This document shows positions 1 to 8,863 of a stretch of DNA of 64,000 bases, one piece after another. Source of the stretch: Sphingobacteriaceae bacterium. GTDB taxonomy: Bacteria > Bacteroidota > Bacteroidia > B-17B0 > Aurantibacillaceae. The stretch covers positions 496,001-560,000 of the forward strand of contig JADJXI010000005.1 in assembly GCA_016715905.1 (NCBI GenBank), given 5' to 3'. The notes beneath the pieces were generated by a model. The model searched no databases. It worked only from the letters and a program-made list of their open reading frames with translations, and was not told where the DNA came from. Position 1 is the stretch's first letter. Each line of letters starts with the position of its first letter. The translations under genes and the position numbers were made by a program.

Positions 1-217
1 GCTTGCCGTTTTCAAGGGCAGCAATATTTTTTTGTAATGCTTCTCGGGTAGGGTTTTTTCCACGTGCGTATCCATATCCTTTGTTTTTTCCTGGAGATTC
101 CTGCACGTAGGTACTTGTTTGAAAAATTGGTGTCATGATAGCTCCGGTAGAAGGGTCAGGGTCGGCACCGGCATGAATAGCTTTGGTGCCAAATTTTTTA
201 TTGCTAAAGTCTGTCAT
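1..217 (-). CDS. Cystathionine gamma-synthase/lyase family enzyme, N-terminal part
   Basis: Only the first 72 codons lie in the window; the gene runs off the left edge. The ATG is at 217. The protein begins MTDFSNKKFGTKAIHAG and continues with GAIMTPIFQTSTY and GYGYARGKNPT, the usual N-terminus of the Cys/Met metabolism PLP-dependent family (cystathionine gamma-synthase, cystathionine lyases, methionine gamma-lyase). These cytosolic enzymes act in transsulfuration or methionine breakdown. The PLP lysine and the residues that separate the subfamilies are outside the window, so the exact reaction cannot be given. The upstream MBL-fold gene ends one base before this ATG, so the two are very likely cotranscribed. 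Confidence 0.85.
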   Translation of the reverse strand, partial: MTDFSNKKFGTKAIHAGADPDPSTGAIMTPIFQTSTYVQESPGKNKGYGYARGKNPTREALQKNIAALENGK

Positions 218-218
218 A

Positions 219-1064
219 TTATTTAAAAATTTCGTTTAAGGTGAATGTTTCTTTTTTGCGTACACCTCTTTCAGTTTTTTCAAGTGATGCGCATTCTATT
301 GTTGGATCGTGTTCAAAAAATAAAAACCAATTATTGTTTACTGCTGTATTTAAAATTTCTTGTTTTTCTTTCAATGTTTCTAATGGTCTCATATCATAGG
401 CCATCACATAAGGTAAAGGTAAATGTCCAACACTAGGAATCAAATCAGCCATGTACAACATGGAGTTACCGTTAGTTGTAATTAAAGGTAACATCATGGC
501 TTCTGTATGACCATTCACTTCAATAAATTTTAATCCCGGAATTAATTCAGTAGTAGAATCAATAAACTTCAGATGACCGCTTTCTTGAATAGGTAATATG
601 TTCTCCTTCAGAAAACTTGCTTTTTCTCTTAAATTTGGATGTATTGCCCAGTTCCAGTGTTTTTCATTGGAGTAATAAGTAGCGTTTTTAAAAGCCAATT
701 CTAATTTACTTCTGTCGGCGTTGTACTGAATACTTCCTCCACAGTGATCAAAATGTAAATGAGTAAGTATTACATCTGTTACATCATCATAACTATATCC
801 TTTTGACTTTAATGATTTTTCTAAGGAGTCATCACCATGCAAATAGTAATAATTAAAAAATTTATCATCTTGCTTATTTCCCATACCGTTATCCACTAAA
901 ATTAATCGTTTACCATCTTCTATTAATAAACAACGAGTGGCCCAACTGCACATATTGTTTTCATCGGCTGGATTTAATTTGTTCCAAATACTTTTTGGTA
1001 CAACGCCAAACATTGCGCCTCCGTCTAATTTAAAGTGTCCGGCATTAACTGCGTGTAATTTCAT
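219..1064 (-). CDS. MBL-fold metallo-hydrolase
   Basis: A 281-residue protein of the metallo-beta-lactamase superfamily. The metal-binding signature THLHFDH is at about residues 101-107 (H102, H104, D106, H107), followed by CGGS; further conserved points are the NGH near the middle and the late FEHDP. The frame is open upstream to 1127, but the ATG at 1064 is preferred: the family starts with a beta strand like MKLHAVNAGHF, and the extra 21 codons would overlap the terminator hairpin of the upstream gene. Related proteins are lactonase-like or glyoxalase II-like hydrolases. There is no signal peptide, so it is cytoplasmic. It probably shares a transcript with the PLP enzyme one base downstream. 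The substrate is unknown. Confidence 0.85.
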   Translation of the reverse strand: MKLHAVNAGHFKLDGGAMFGVVPKSIWNKLNPADENNMCSWATRCLLIEDGKRLILVDNGMGNKQDDKFFNYYYLHGDDSLEKSLKSKGYSYDDVTDVILTHLHFDHCGGSIQYNADRSKLELAFKNATYYSNEKHWNWAIHPNLREKASFLKENILPIQESGHLKFIDSTTELIPGLKFIEVNGHTEAMMLPLITTNGNSMLYMADLIPSVGHLPLPYVMAYDMRPLETLKEKQEILNTAVNNNWFLFFEHDPTIECASLEKTERGVRKKETFTLNEIFK

Positions 1065-1108
1065 TCTGAAAAATTGTTTACAAAGAAACCAAATTTTATA
1101 AAAATAAA

Positions 1109-1134
1109 AAACCCGCTTTGATAACAAAGCGGGT
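1109..1134 (-). terminator. Intrinsic terminator after the pappalysin-like gene
   Basis: A 12-bp stem (AAACCCGCTTTG with its complement) and a four-base loop lie just past the stop of the protease gene at 1155. On the minus strand the stem is followed by a T-rich run. It separates the protease from the MBL gene. Confidence 0.85.
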
Positions 1135-1154
1135 TTTGTTTAAAAGCTTTTCAC

Positions 1155-3479
1155 TTAATGTGATTTGATAATCTTTTTAGTGATTTTTTCATTTTGTCCA
1201 TTCGATATTTCAACAAAATATACGCCATCTGATTTTGTACTTAAATCGATATCAAATACTTGATTAAGAACATCATTATAAGCGGCATAAGAAATCTCTT
1301 GACCTAAATAATTCATCACTCTAATTTTAATATTTTGAGGCTTTGGTAAAGTGAATACCAAACTCATCTTCCCTTCCGTTGGATTTGGCATAGCCGTTAT
1401 ATTAGTAGCAAAGGTTGATTCTTCTTTAACTCCAACAATAGGTCGGCAGGTGATTTGTGCAAAAATGGCCAGTTGAACTTTGGCATTGCGATAGTATCTC
1501 ATCGTTCTCCAGTTATTCGCGGCCAATAATACCCATGCGCTTGAGTCATTTGCGCTTGTGGTTTTAGTGTTTGTGAAAATACGGATTGAATCTCCGGGAC
1601 TTGTCCAAGGAGTTTGCACTGAACCAAAAAATCCACTGGTTGGAACAATTACTGGTGCCGTAAAATTAACGCTCCAAGGAATTATTCTGCTATTTGCATA
1701 AATAACATTAGGATTACCTGCATATTGTACTTGATTAGTTTTACTTGCTGATGCAGCAATGGCTCCTAAACTATCGCTGTATTGACCTAACATTGCACCT
1801 GGACCATTTTGTGGTGTACCTCCATAAACTCTAAAGAATATTTGTGTATTAGATGTTGTCGGAGTAGATTTTGTTGCTAAACTATCAAATAATACCAATA
1901 AACTATTCACTTGTGGTAAAGGGGTGTCGCTATATGTGTTTTGAGGATAAAATTGAGCAAATTCACGATCTCCAAAACAATTTGTTCCACTTAAAAATCC
2001 GGTATAGTTTGGAACCTGACATGCAGTAACGAAACTGCTACTTGGTGCAGCATAAGTTGTTAATGTGTCAATATTTCTTAAACCACCTAAAGTATCTAAA
2101 CAAACCGGCTGTTTAGGACAAGTGGTTACATTACTGATTGCCATAGTGTAACTGGAAGTACCGGCAGTATTTGTTGCGACTAAAGTTAAAGTATAATTTC
2201 CCGGACCTGGTAATGTGATGGCCGGACTTGGCGCATTTTGATTTGGGCTAAAAGAACCTCCCGGGAAAATAGTCCAAGTATAATTGGGAACAGGTCCACC
2301 TATAGAAGTATTGCTTGGGCTAAATATTGACCCTACACAGGGTTGCTTATTGATTGTAAATTGAGCTACCGCAGGGCCTGGAGCTACCGTACCTCCGGTA
2401 GTGCACAGACCGTGAGTTCCTAATAAATTACGGTGTGTACCCTGACTCATGGCTGTTTGAATACGAGCTGTTTGATCAGGTGTAAACATGTACATACAAT
2501 CGTCATCGGAATAATCCATGTAATTCATAAACATTCTACCATTGGGACTTTGACCGGCACCACATTCATTCACCAAATAAGGATAAGTTTTACAAGCCCC
2601 GCTGCTTGTAGGTGATTTATGCCAAGGTGTGTCATTACAAAAATCAGTTAAACAATTTCCATCGCCCCACATGTGGCGTAAACCTAACCAGTGTCCGGCT
2701 TCATGCGCCATTACACTTCCTTTATCATAGGTTGCCCAAAGCGTACCGGTTTGATTTCCGAAAATTTTAGCATAACACCAAACACCATCTGAAGTATTAG
2801 TACCAACAAATCCACCGGGGATTCCGGTTAAACTTGTTCCTGATGGAAAAGTAGCGTAGCCTAATAATCCCGTGTCAGTTGCTTTAGCGGAAATCCAAAT
2901 ATTGAAATATTTTGTAGGGTCCCAAATAGTAGCAGGCTTTACAGTATTATTGATAAAATTCATAATTGCATTGGAAGATCCTAATGTTGCAGGATCGGTC
3001 CAACTATTGCCATTCACGTCTATTCTTTCAATGCCCGGTTCTGTTAAAGGAGTCCCGGTAGGATCGCTAACAGCTAAACAAAACTGAACACCTGTATTTG
3101 AAACTAAAGGTTGGAATGGAGCAGGAATGCTTGAAAAAGTAACATTGACATTTGTATTACCGGTACCATTGAAAGCATTGTTAAGTGCGGTAATTTGAGA
3201 AGCAACTTGCGCTTGAGAAATATTCGGATAAGTTCCAACCGCTTCACCGGCATGCAAAATGTGTACAATTACAGGGATGGTGTAATTCACCATTTGTGCC
3301 TTTCCCTGATACATTTTGGTTTTGAATTTTTCTACTTCGGCATTAAACCATGCGTCGTATTCAGCTGATGGAATTTTAGTACCACAAACAGGTTCTTCGC
3401 TATATTTTGGTTCAACATTTTGTGAAATTGAAAAAAGCGATAAAAGACAGAATATTAAAAGTAAATTTAATTTATTCAT
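1155..3479 (-). CDS. Pappalysin-like (M43) zinc metalloprotease with PKD domain and T9SS sorting domain
   Basis: A 774-residue exported protease. An N-terminal signal peptide (about residues 1-20, MNKLNLLLIFCLLSLFSISQ) precedes a metzincin domain with HEAGHWLGLRH at 259-269 (zinc ligands H259, H263, H269; catalytic E260). The Met-turn NYMDY is at 319-323, typical of the pappalysin family M43. A PKD-like domain follows (about 370-450), then a long beta-rich region and a C-terminal sorting domain of about 75 residues (PNPTEGKMSLVF, then NYLGQEI and GVYFVEIS), the T9SS type A pattern. It is expected to be secreted or surface-anchored through the T9SS. It stands alone, with a promoter motif upstream and a terminator downstream. 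Confidence 0.92.
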   Translation of the reverse strand: MNKLNLLLIFCLLSLFSISQNVEPKYSEEPVCGTKIPSAEYDAWFNAEVEKFKTKMYQGKAQMVNYTIPVIVHILHAGEAVGTYPNISQAQVASQITALNNAFNGTGNTNVNVTFSSIPAPFQPLVSNTGVQFCLAVSDPTGTPLTEPGIERIDVNGNSWTDPATLGSSNAIMNFINNTVKPATIWDPTKYFNIWISAKATDTGLLGYATFPSGTSLTGIPGGFVGTNTSDGVWCYAKIFGNQTGTLWATYDKGSVMAHEAGHWLGLRHMWGDGNCLTDFCNDTPWHKSPTSSGACKTYPYLVNECGAGQSPNGRMFMNYMDYSDDDCMYMFTPDQTARIQTAMSQGTHRNLLGTHGLCTTGGTVAPGPAVAQFTINKQPCVGSIFSPSNTSIGGPVPNYTWTIFPGGSFSPNQNAPSPAITLPGPGNYTLTLVATNTAGTSSYTMAISNVTTCPKQPVCLDTLGGLRNIDTLTTYAAPSSSFVTACQVPNYTGFLSGTNCFGDREFAQFYPQNTYSDTPLPQVNSLLVLFDSLATKSTPTTSNTQIFFRVYGGTPQNGPGAMLGQYSDSLGAIAASASKTNQVQYAGNPNVIYANSRIIPWSVNFTAPVIVPTSGFFGSVQTPWTSPGDSIRIFTNTKTTSANDSSAWVLLAANNWRTMRYYRNAKVQLAIFAQITCRPIVGVKEESTFATNITAMPNPTEGKMSLVFTLPKPQNIKIRVMNYLGQEISYAAYNDVLNQVFDIDLSTKSDGVYFVEISNGQNEKITKKIIKSH

Positions 3480-3496
3480 AGGTTATTGGTTTTTAG

Positions 3497-3504
3497 CAAA
3501 TTTA
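3497..3504 (-). promoter_or_regulatory. Bacteroidota -7 promoter motif (TAAATTTG) for the M43 protease
   Basis: The minus strand reads TAAATTTG, a match to TAnnTTTG, about 18 bases before the protease ATG. No clear TTTG -33 element is visible, so this rests on one motif and its position. Confidence 0.5.
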
Positions 3505-3689
3505 ATTTAAAAAGCGTTATTAAAGTCACAATCTACTCATTATGTTGCAACATTTAATCACTAGTACGTTGTTCAAACTAAATAAGTTGGTAATAATCGT
3601 ATTATGGTAAATTATTTCAATAAAGTACCAGTATTTTAAAAGTCAAATGCATAAGACACGTCTAAATGTCACTTAATCAATGTTTTGCG

Positions 3690-6101
3690 TTAATTGTTGA
3701 CTTTAGCTAATTTGGCAAATTTAAGAAGCAGACTTTTTATTCCGGTTTGATCAAACTGAATAATGGCTTTTGTTTCCGGCCATACACCTTCCAAAGATTT
3801 AATTGTTCCTGTTCCGAATTTTTCATGCTGCACTAAATCGTTTACCTGAAGCAGTTTGTTGGAAGAAGAATCAGCTTTTATAGCAGATTGACTGGATATT
3901 TTTTTTAGATTTTTCTTAGGTCCTGAGATAAATTTAATTTTATTGTGGTTTAAATTTTCATTTTTAGATAAATCGTTTAAGTCGTTTTTTTGATAATTTT
4001 TGCGAAAGGATTCAAAAAGGTCATTATTGAAGGAATGTGGTGTTTCAATTTCTTCATATTCTAAAAATGCGCCATCAATTTCTTCAATGAAACGGCTGGG
4101 TTCGCAATAAATTAAATTTCCGAAGCGGTATCTCGTGCCGGCATAACTGATGGTTGCTTGTTTCTCAGCTCGTGTGAGCGCTACATAAAAAAGTCGCCTC
4201 TCTTCTTCTAAGTCAACTCGGTTATTAATAGATAATTGAGAAGGAAATAAATTTTCTTCCAATCCAACAATGTAAACAAATTTAAATTCCAAACCTTTAG
4301 CGGCATGCACGGTCATTAAACTAACTCGGTCTGTATTAGAATCATCGTCAGCGTTTTTATCGGCATCCGTTAATAAACTAATTTCCTGCATAAATTCATT
4401 TAAAGTACGAATGTTAGATTCCACCTTTTTATCGTTAAACAACATGGTTTCCTCCTTTTCGGGGAATTCTAAATCCGTTTCTTTTTTAACTTCTTCGTCC
4501 TGTGGAGTTCGTTCTTGTTGTGTAAAATCCTTAATTCCATTTAATAATTCCTGTACGTTTTCATACCTACTAGTCCCTTCGGGCGTTTTATCGGCATATA
4601 ATTCTCTGATAATTCCACTGTTTACGGCAATGTGATTAGCAATTTCGAATGCATCTTTAACAGGAATAGCAAGCGAGTACGATTTTATTTGTGCTACAAA
4701 ATCTCCGATCTTAGCTAATATTCCGGCATTAATACCTAAGTTAAAATCACGTATTTGAGTTAATACCTCAAACATACTCAGATTATTTTCAGACGCGGCA
4801 ACACTTACTTTATCTAATGTGGAGTTACCTATTCCTCTGGCAGGATAATTAATTATTCGCCTTAAACTTTCATCGTTTTTATTATTTAAAGCTAAATTAT
4901 AATAAGCTAAAACATCTTTAATTTCTTTACGTTGATAAAAGCTGGTTCCCCCATAAATCCGATAGGCAATATTGAGTCTTCTCAACGATTCTTCAAACGA
5001 ACGTGATTGGGCATTGGTACGATATAAAATGGCAAAGTCTTTATTATTGGCTTTATTTTCAGTTTTTGTAGACGCAATTAGTCTGGCAATTTTTTGTCCT
5101 TCTTCATTATCGGTTTGTGCTTTTACCACCAGAATTTTTGTACCCTCTTCATTTTCCGTAAACACTTTTTTTTCGAATTGATCTTTATTATTCGAAATTA
5201 TTTTATTAGCAGCTTCAACTATTGTTTTTGTGCTGCGGTAATTTTGTTCGAGTTTAAATGTTTTTAAATCCGGATAGTCTTTTTCGAAGTTCAAAATATT
5301 TTGAATATTAGCTCCTCTGAAAGCATAAATACTTTGTGCGTCATCGCCAACCACACAAATATTTTGAAACCGAGCAGCTAATTGTTTTATAATTACATAT
5401 TGTGAGAAATTCGTATCCTGATACTCATCCAACAAAATATATCTAAACTTATTTTGATATTTTAATAGCACATCCGGAAAATCTCGCAACAAAATATTGG
5501 TTTGATACAGTAAATCATCAAAATCCATGGCTGCCGATTTAAAATTTCGCTTTTGGTATTCAATAAACACTTTTCCTAAAAAGGGTTTTCGGCTACTCAC
5601 ATCTTCAGCTTGAGTGATTGGGTTGTTAGCATATTGATGTGCTGATATTAATTTATTTTTAGCATCACTTATCCGATGTAAAACCAAAGAAGGTTTGTAA
5701 ATTTTCTCATCTAAATTCATTTGCTTTAGAATAGCCTTAATTACACTTTTACAATCGTCGGTATCATAAATAGTGAAATTTGCCGGATAGCCTATTTTTG
5801 AAGACTCTATGCGTAGCATTTTAGCAAATATGCTATGAAAGGTACCCATCCATAAATTTTTGGCTTCAGATTGACCAACAATTTTTGCAATTCTATTCTT
5901 CATTTCGCGTGCAGCCTTATTCGTAAAAGTTAAAGCTAGTATATTGAATGGATCAACCCCTTTTTCCAAAAGGTATGCTATTCGATAAGTTAATACTCGA
6001 GTTTTACCTGAGCCTGCTCCGGCTATAATCATTACAGGTCCGTCACTTGCCATGGCAGCAGCTCTTTGGGCAGGGTTTAATTCATCCAGATAATGCGACA
6101 T
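3690..6101 (-). CDS. pcrA: ATP-dependent DNA helicase PcrA/UvrD type
   Basis: An 803-residue superfamily 1A helicase, a 3'-5' translocase used in nucleotide excision repair, replication restart and removal of RecA or RNA polymerase. Visible motifs: Q motif LNPAQRAA (8-15); Walker A AGAGSGKT (27-34, K33); motif Ia ALTFTNKAA; motif II DEYQD (225-229); motif III VGDDAQSIYAFRGA (251-264); motif IV EQNYRS; motif V TVHAAKGLEF; motif VI VALTRAE. The C-terminal 60 residues (VNDLVQHEKFGTGTI) match the tudor-like tail of PcrA that contacts RNA polymerase. Length and domain order are normal. It is monocistronic. In Bacteroidota this protein is named UvrD or PcrA interchangeably. Confidence 0.95.
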   Translation of the reverse strand: MSHYLDELNPAQRAAAMASDGPVMIIAGAGSGKTRVLTYRIAYLLEKGVDPFNILALTFTNKAAREMKNRIAKIVGQSEAKNLWMGTFHSIFAKMLRIESSKIGYPANFTIYDTDDCKSVIKAILKQMNLDEKIYKPSLVLHRISDAKNKLISAHQYANNPITQAEDVSSRKPFLGKVFIEYQKRNFKSAAMDFDDLLYQTNILLRDFPDVLLKYQNKFRYILLDEYQDTNFSQYVIIKQLAARFQNICVVGDDAQSIYAFRGANIQNILNFEKDYPDLKTFKLEQNYRSTKTIVEAANKIISNNKDQFEKKVFTENEEGTKILVVKAQTDNEEGQKIARLIASTKTENKANNKDFAILYRTNAQSRSFEESLRRLNIAYRIYGGTSFYQRKEIKDVLAYYNLALNNKNDESLRRIINYPARGIGNSTLDKVSVAASENNLSMFEVLTQIRDFNLGINAGILAKIGDFVAQIKSYSLAIPVKDAFEIANHIAVNSGIIRELYADKTPEGTSRYENVQELLNGIKDFTQQERTPQDEEVKKETDLEFPEKEETMLFNDKKVESNIRTLNEFMQEISLLTDADKNADDDSNTDRVSLMTVHAAKGLEFKFVYIVGLEENLFPSQLSINNRVDLEEERRLFYVALTRAEKQATISYAGTRYRFGNLIYCEPSRFIEEIDGAFLEYEEIETPHSFNNDLFESFRKNYQKNDLNDLSKNENLNHNKIKFISGPKKNLKKISSQSAIKADSSSNKLLQVNDLVQHEKFGTGTIKSLEGVWPETKAIIQFDQTGIKSLLLKFAKLAKVNN

Positions 6102-6267
6102 AAAGAGCCTTAAAATTAGCTCAAATTAAAAATCAAAAAGGCAAAAACTATGAACAGGCTAAAATCTTTAAACGTTAGGACCTTTCTTTCACTCATTCAT
6201 GTATGTTATTTACTAATTAACTTGTCACTTTTAAACATATAATGCTGTAAATGAGTACCTTTGTTTA

Positions 6268-6434
6268 GTCACTTTTCTTTATGAACGTTTAATATAAGGG
6301 AAGAGTGGTTAAATAAATTGAATAACGGCATTGGGTAAATTGTGTGAATTGCCCATATTTTGAACCATAATATCTGTACTAGTGTAAATTGTTTGTGTGT
6401 AAAGCGTGGGTTTAGCTCCCACGCTTTATTTTTT
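6268..6434 (+). ncRNA. Possible small RNA upstream of bamD
   Basis: A TACCTTTG -7 motif at 6256-6263 and a strong intrinsic terminator at 6401-6434 frame about 165 bases with no reading frame. Inside is a hairpin of TGGGTAAATT and AATTGCCCA around a GTGTG loop. The terminator has no other plus-strand gene to serve. The transcript could be a free small RNA (6S-type RNAs of Bacteroidota have similar size, but I cannot see a closing stem that proves it) or an attenuated leader of bamD. The 5' end is inferred from the motif only. Confidence 0.3.
6401..6434 (+). terminator. Intrinsic terminator of an orphan plus-strand transcript
   Basis: A perfect 10-bp GC-rich stem AAAGCGTGGG / CCCACGCTTT with a seven-base loop, followed by ATTTTTT. 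It lies 38 bases before bamD with no plus-strand coding gene upstream, so it ends either a small RNA or a regulated leader. Confidence 0.8.
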
Positions 6435-6471
6435 AATTTAGGTTAATTTAACCACAACGGGCACGTGCATT

Positions 6472-7281
6472 TTGCTATTTTTGCCTTTTCTGAAACACAT
6501 AATTATCATATTATTAATTCTATTTGCTTTTACCGGTTGCGACAGGTATAACAAGCTTCTAAAAAGTACCGATTACGAGTTAAAGTTAACTAAAGCTAAA
6601 GAGTACTATGATAAGGGCTCTTATATAAAGTCATCCCAATTGTATGAAGAACTAATTCCGGTAGTAAAAGGTACTGAGCGAGCAGAGGAAGTTTATTATT
6701 ATTACACCTGGAGCGAGTATTATTTAGGCGATTATTTAATCAGTCAATATCATTTTAAGAATTTCACTCGGCAGTTTCCCGCTAGCACTAAGGCAGAGGA
6801 GTGTTATTACATGAATGCCTATTGTTACTATTTAACCTCAGCTAATTACAAACTCGATCAAACAACTACCAAAAATGCAATTAAGGAATATCAATCATTC
6901 ATTGATGCTTACCCGGAAAGTGCTCGGATAGATACCAGTAATATTTTGATTGATAAACTGAGGGAAAAATTAGAGCGAAAAGATTATGAAATTGTTAAGC
7001 AGTACTACAAATTGGATGAATGGAAAGCGGCCATAGTTTCTACTCAGGGATTTATAAAAGAATATCCTAGCGGAAAATATACCGAAGAAATGTATTTTAT
7101 GATGATAAATTCATACTTTTTGCTGGCTCAGAAGAGTATTCCTCAGAAAAAGGCAGAAAGATTGGATGGAGCTATAGAAAATTATCTGAAATTTGCAGAT
7201 CTTTTCCCCAAAAGTTCGTATCTTAGTCGCGCCGAATCAATTTATGCAGATTGCAGAAAATTGAGAGATAAAATTAATTAA
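6472..7281 (+). CDS. bamD: Outer membrane assembly lipoprotein BamD
   Basis: A TPR-fold lipoprotein of the BAM complex, which inserts beta-barrel proteins into the outer membrane; it sits on the periplasmic face. The N-terminus is a hydrophobic segment ending in a lipobox (FTGC), followed by DRYNKLLKSTDYELKL, the usual start of Bacteroidota BamD. TPR-like motifs run to the end (ELIP, HFKNFTRQFP, YQSFIDAYPES, IKEYPSGKY). The start is unclear: no in-frame ATG precedes the signal peptide. TTG at 6472, TTG at 6481 and CTG at 6490 are possible, and the last gives a compact signal MKHIIIILLILFAFTGC. The next gene starts one base after the stop, so bamD and rpoZ are coupled. Confidence 0.9.
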   Translation: MLFLPFLKHIIIILLILFAFTGCDRYNKLLKSTDYELKLTKAKEYYDKGSYIKSSQLYEELIPVVKGTERAEEVYYYYTWSEYYLGDYLISQYHFKNFTRQFPASTKAEECYYMNAYCYYLTSANYKLDQTTTKNAIKEYQSFIDAYPESARIDTSNILIDKLREKLERKDYEIVKQYYKLDEWKAAIVSTQGFIKEYPSGKYTEEMYFMMINSYFLLAQKSIPQKKAERLDGAIENYLKFADLFPKSSYLSRAESIYADCRKLRDKIN

Positions 7282-7282
7282 T

Positions 7283-7609
7283 ATGGATTTTAAGAAAACT
7301 AATGCAGAACAGAGTATCGCAACTCGCGATATCAGAAGATTTGATGGTCAAACCGGGAATGTTTATGAAGCGGTTGCTATTATGAGCAAGAGAGCCAATC
7401 AAATTAGTTCAGAAATAAAAGAAGAACTTTCCGGAAAATTACAGGAATTTAGCAGTCATACTGATAATTTAGAGGAGGTTTTTGAAAATAGAGAACAAAT
7501 TGAAATTTCAAAGCATTATGAGAAATTGCCAAAACCTTCACTTATTTCAATTCAGGAGTTTTTGGAAGAGAAGATTTATTATCGGAACCCAACTAAAGAA
7601 ACGGAATAA
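7283..7609 (+). CDS. rpoZ: RNA polymerase omega subunit (Rpb6-like), Bacteroidota type
   Basis: A 108-residue protein with the omega/Rpb6 core TRDIRRFDG then GNVYEAVAIMSKRANQIS (about residues 25-42), which clamps the beta' subunit and helps RNA polymerase assembly. The C-terminal half is charged and poorly conserved, as usual in this phylum. It starts one base after the bamD stop and is followed by a terminator hairpin and then coaBC; the order bamD-rpoZ-coaBC-porD is common in Bacteroidota. No unusual feature is seen. Confidence 0.85.
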   Translation: MDFKKTNAEQSIATRDIRRFDGQTGNVYEAVAIMSKRANQISSEIKEELSGKLQEFSSHTDNLEEVFENREQIEISKHYEKLPKPSLISIQEFLEEKIYYRNPTKETE

Positions 7610-7630
7610 AAATTAATCCTCTTTGAATAG

Positions 7631-7660
7631 GGCAGTGGGCTTTGGCTTTACTGCCTTTTT
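7631..7660 (+). terminator. Probable terminator between rpoZ and coaBC
   Basis: A six-base stem GGCAGT / ACTGCC with a 13-base loop is followed by five T. The short stem and wide loop suggest partial read-through into coaBC. Confidence 0.5.
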
Positions 7661-7669
7661 CGTTTAAAG

Positions 7670-8863
7670 ATGTTAACGGGTAAAAAAATATTATTAGGGG
7701 TAACCGGTGGAATTGCCGCATACAAATGCGCTCACCTTGTTCGATTGCTTAAAAAACAAAATGCAGAGGTTAGAGTGATTATCACTAAAAGCGCTTCTGA
7801 TTTTGTAACCGCCAAAACACTTTCCGTTTTAAGTGGCCATGAAGTTATATCTGATTTTTACAGCTCTATTAATGTTTGGAACAATCACGTGGCTTTGGCA
7901 GAATGGGCTGATTTATTATTAATAGCTCCTTTAACTGCAAATTCCCTTGCTAAAATGGCAAATGGCCAATGTGATAATGTTTTATTAGCTACTTATTTAT
8001 CTTGTCGAAATAAATGCATGGTTGCACCGGCTATGGATTTAGAAATGTACAAACACCCAACTACAATCGAAAACTTAAAAAAATTATCGGTTTATCATGT
8101 GGATATTATACCGGCAGAAAGCGGAGCGTTAGCCAGCGGATTAAGTGGTGAAGGGAGAATGGCAGAACCTGAAAATATCGTGAATTCAATTATATATTTT
8201 TTTAATAAGGGACTTCCTTTGCATAAAAAAAATATTTTAATAAATGCAGGTCCCACTTATGAGGCTATTGATCCGGTTCGTTTTATAGGGAACAGAAGTA
8301 GTGGTAAAATGGGTATAGCTATTGCCGAAGAATGTGCGAAACTTGGTGCACAGGTTACTTTGGTAATAGGGCCTTCACCTCATCGTCCTGTAAACTCTTC
8401 CATCCAAGTTCAGGAAATCGAAAATTCAGAGCAAATGCATTTACATTGCGTTAAAGCTTTTAAAAATTGCGATATCGCCATTTGCACTGCCGCTGTTTCA
8501 GATTACAAACCTGCAAAAATTGAAAACAAAAAAATAAAAAAATCGGGGAAAAATATCGAATTGAAACTTAACCAAACTGTTGACGTTATTAAAGCCTTAG
8601 GGGATATAAAAAACAAAAAACAGATTTTGGTTGGATTTGCATTAGAAACCGAAAATTTGCATGTTAATGCAAAGAAGAAATTAAAGGAAAAAAATCTAGA
8701 TTTTATTGTAGCTAATGAAGCCGGTGGTGAAGGAGGATTTGGGTCTGATTTGAATCAGGTTAGCATCATTGATAAACACAATAAAATCACTAATTTTGAG
8801 TTAAAGTCAAAACAGCAAGTAGCCAGTGATATATTAGACTACCTAATTAAAAATCTAATTTGA
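7670..8863 (+). CDS. coaBC: Bifunctional phosphopantothenoylcysteine decarboxylase / phosphopantothenate-cysteine ligase
   Basis: A 397-residue cytosolic enzyme for two steps of coenzyme A synthesis: 4'-phosphopantothenate is joined to cysteine (CoaB) and decarboxylated to 4'-phosphopantetheine (CoaC). The N-terminal flavoprotein domain (about 1-175) shows GVTGGIAAYK (9-18), the catalytic His in NNHVALAEWAD (H73) and the APAMDLEM motif. The C-terminal CoaB domain (about 185-397) shows NAGPTYEAIDPVRFIGNRSS followed by GKMG. The segment ALASGLSGEGRM, where the E. coli enzyme has its essential Cys, has no Cys here; I cannot tell whether that is normal for the phylum. The stop overlaps the start of porD by four bases. 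Confidence 0.95.
   Translation: MLTGKKILLGVTGGIAAYKCAHLVRLLKKQNAEVRVIITKSASDFVTAKTLSVLSGHEVISDFYSSINVWNNHVALAEWADLLLIAPLTANSLAKMANGQCDNVLLATYLSCRNKCMVAPAMDLEMYKHPTTIENLKKLSVYHVDIIPAESGALASGLSGEGRMAEPENIVNSIIYFFNKGLPLHKKNILINAGPTYEAIDPVRFIGNRSSGKMGIAIAEECAKLGAQVTLVIGPSPHRPVNSSIQVQEIENSEQMHLHCVKAFKNCDIAICTAAVSDYKPAKIENKKIKKSGKNIELKLNQTVDVIKALGDIKNKKQILVGFALETENLHVNAKKKLKEKNLDFIVANEAGGEGGFGSDLNQVSIIDKHNKITNFELKSKQQVASDILDYLIKNLI

Larger units (their letters stand above)
6102..6471. other. 370-bp intergenic region between divergent pcrA and bamD
   Basis: No credible protein gene is seen. The region should hold the pcrA promoter, though no TAnnTTTG was found for it. On the plus strand it holds a perfect TACCTTTG motif (6256-6263), a small hairpin near 6334-6357 (TGGGTAAATT with AATTGCCCA) and a strong terminator at 6401-6434, which together suggest a short non-coding transcript. 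Confidence 0.5.

Noticed and set aside
1065..1127. N-terminal extension of the MBL hydrolase (MLSKRVFYFYK)
   Set aside because: It overlaps the terminator of the upstream gene, and the family starts at the inner Met.
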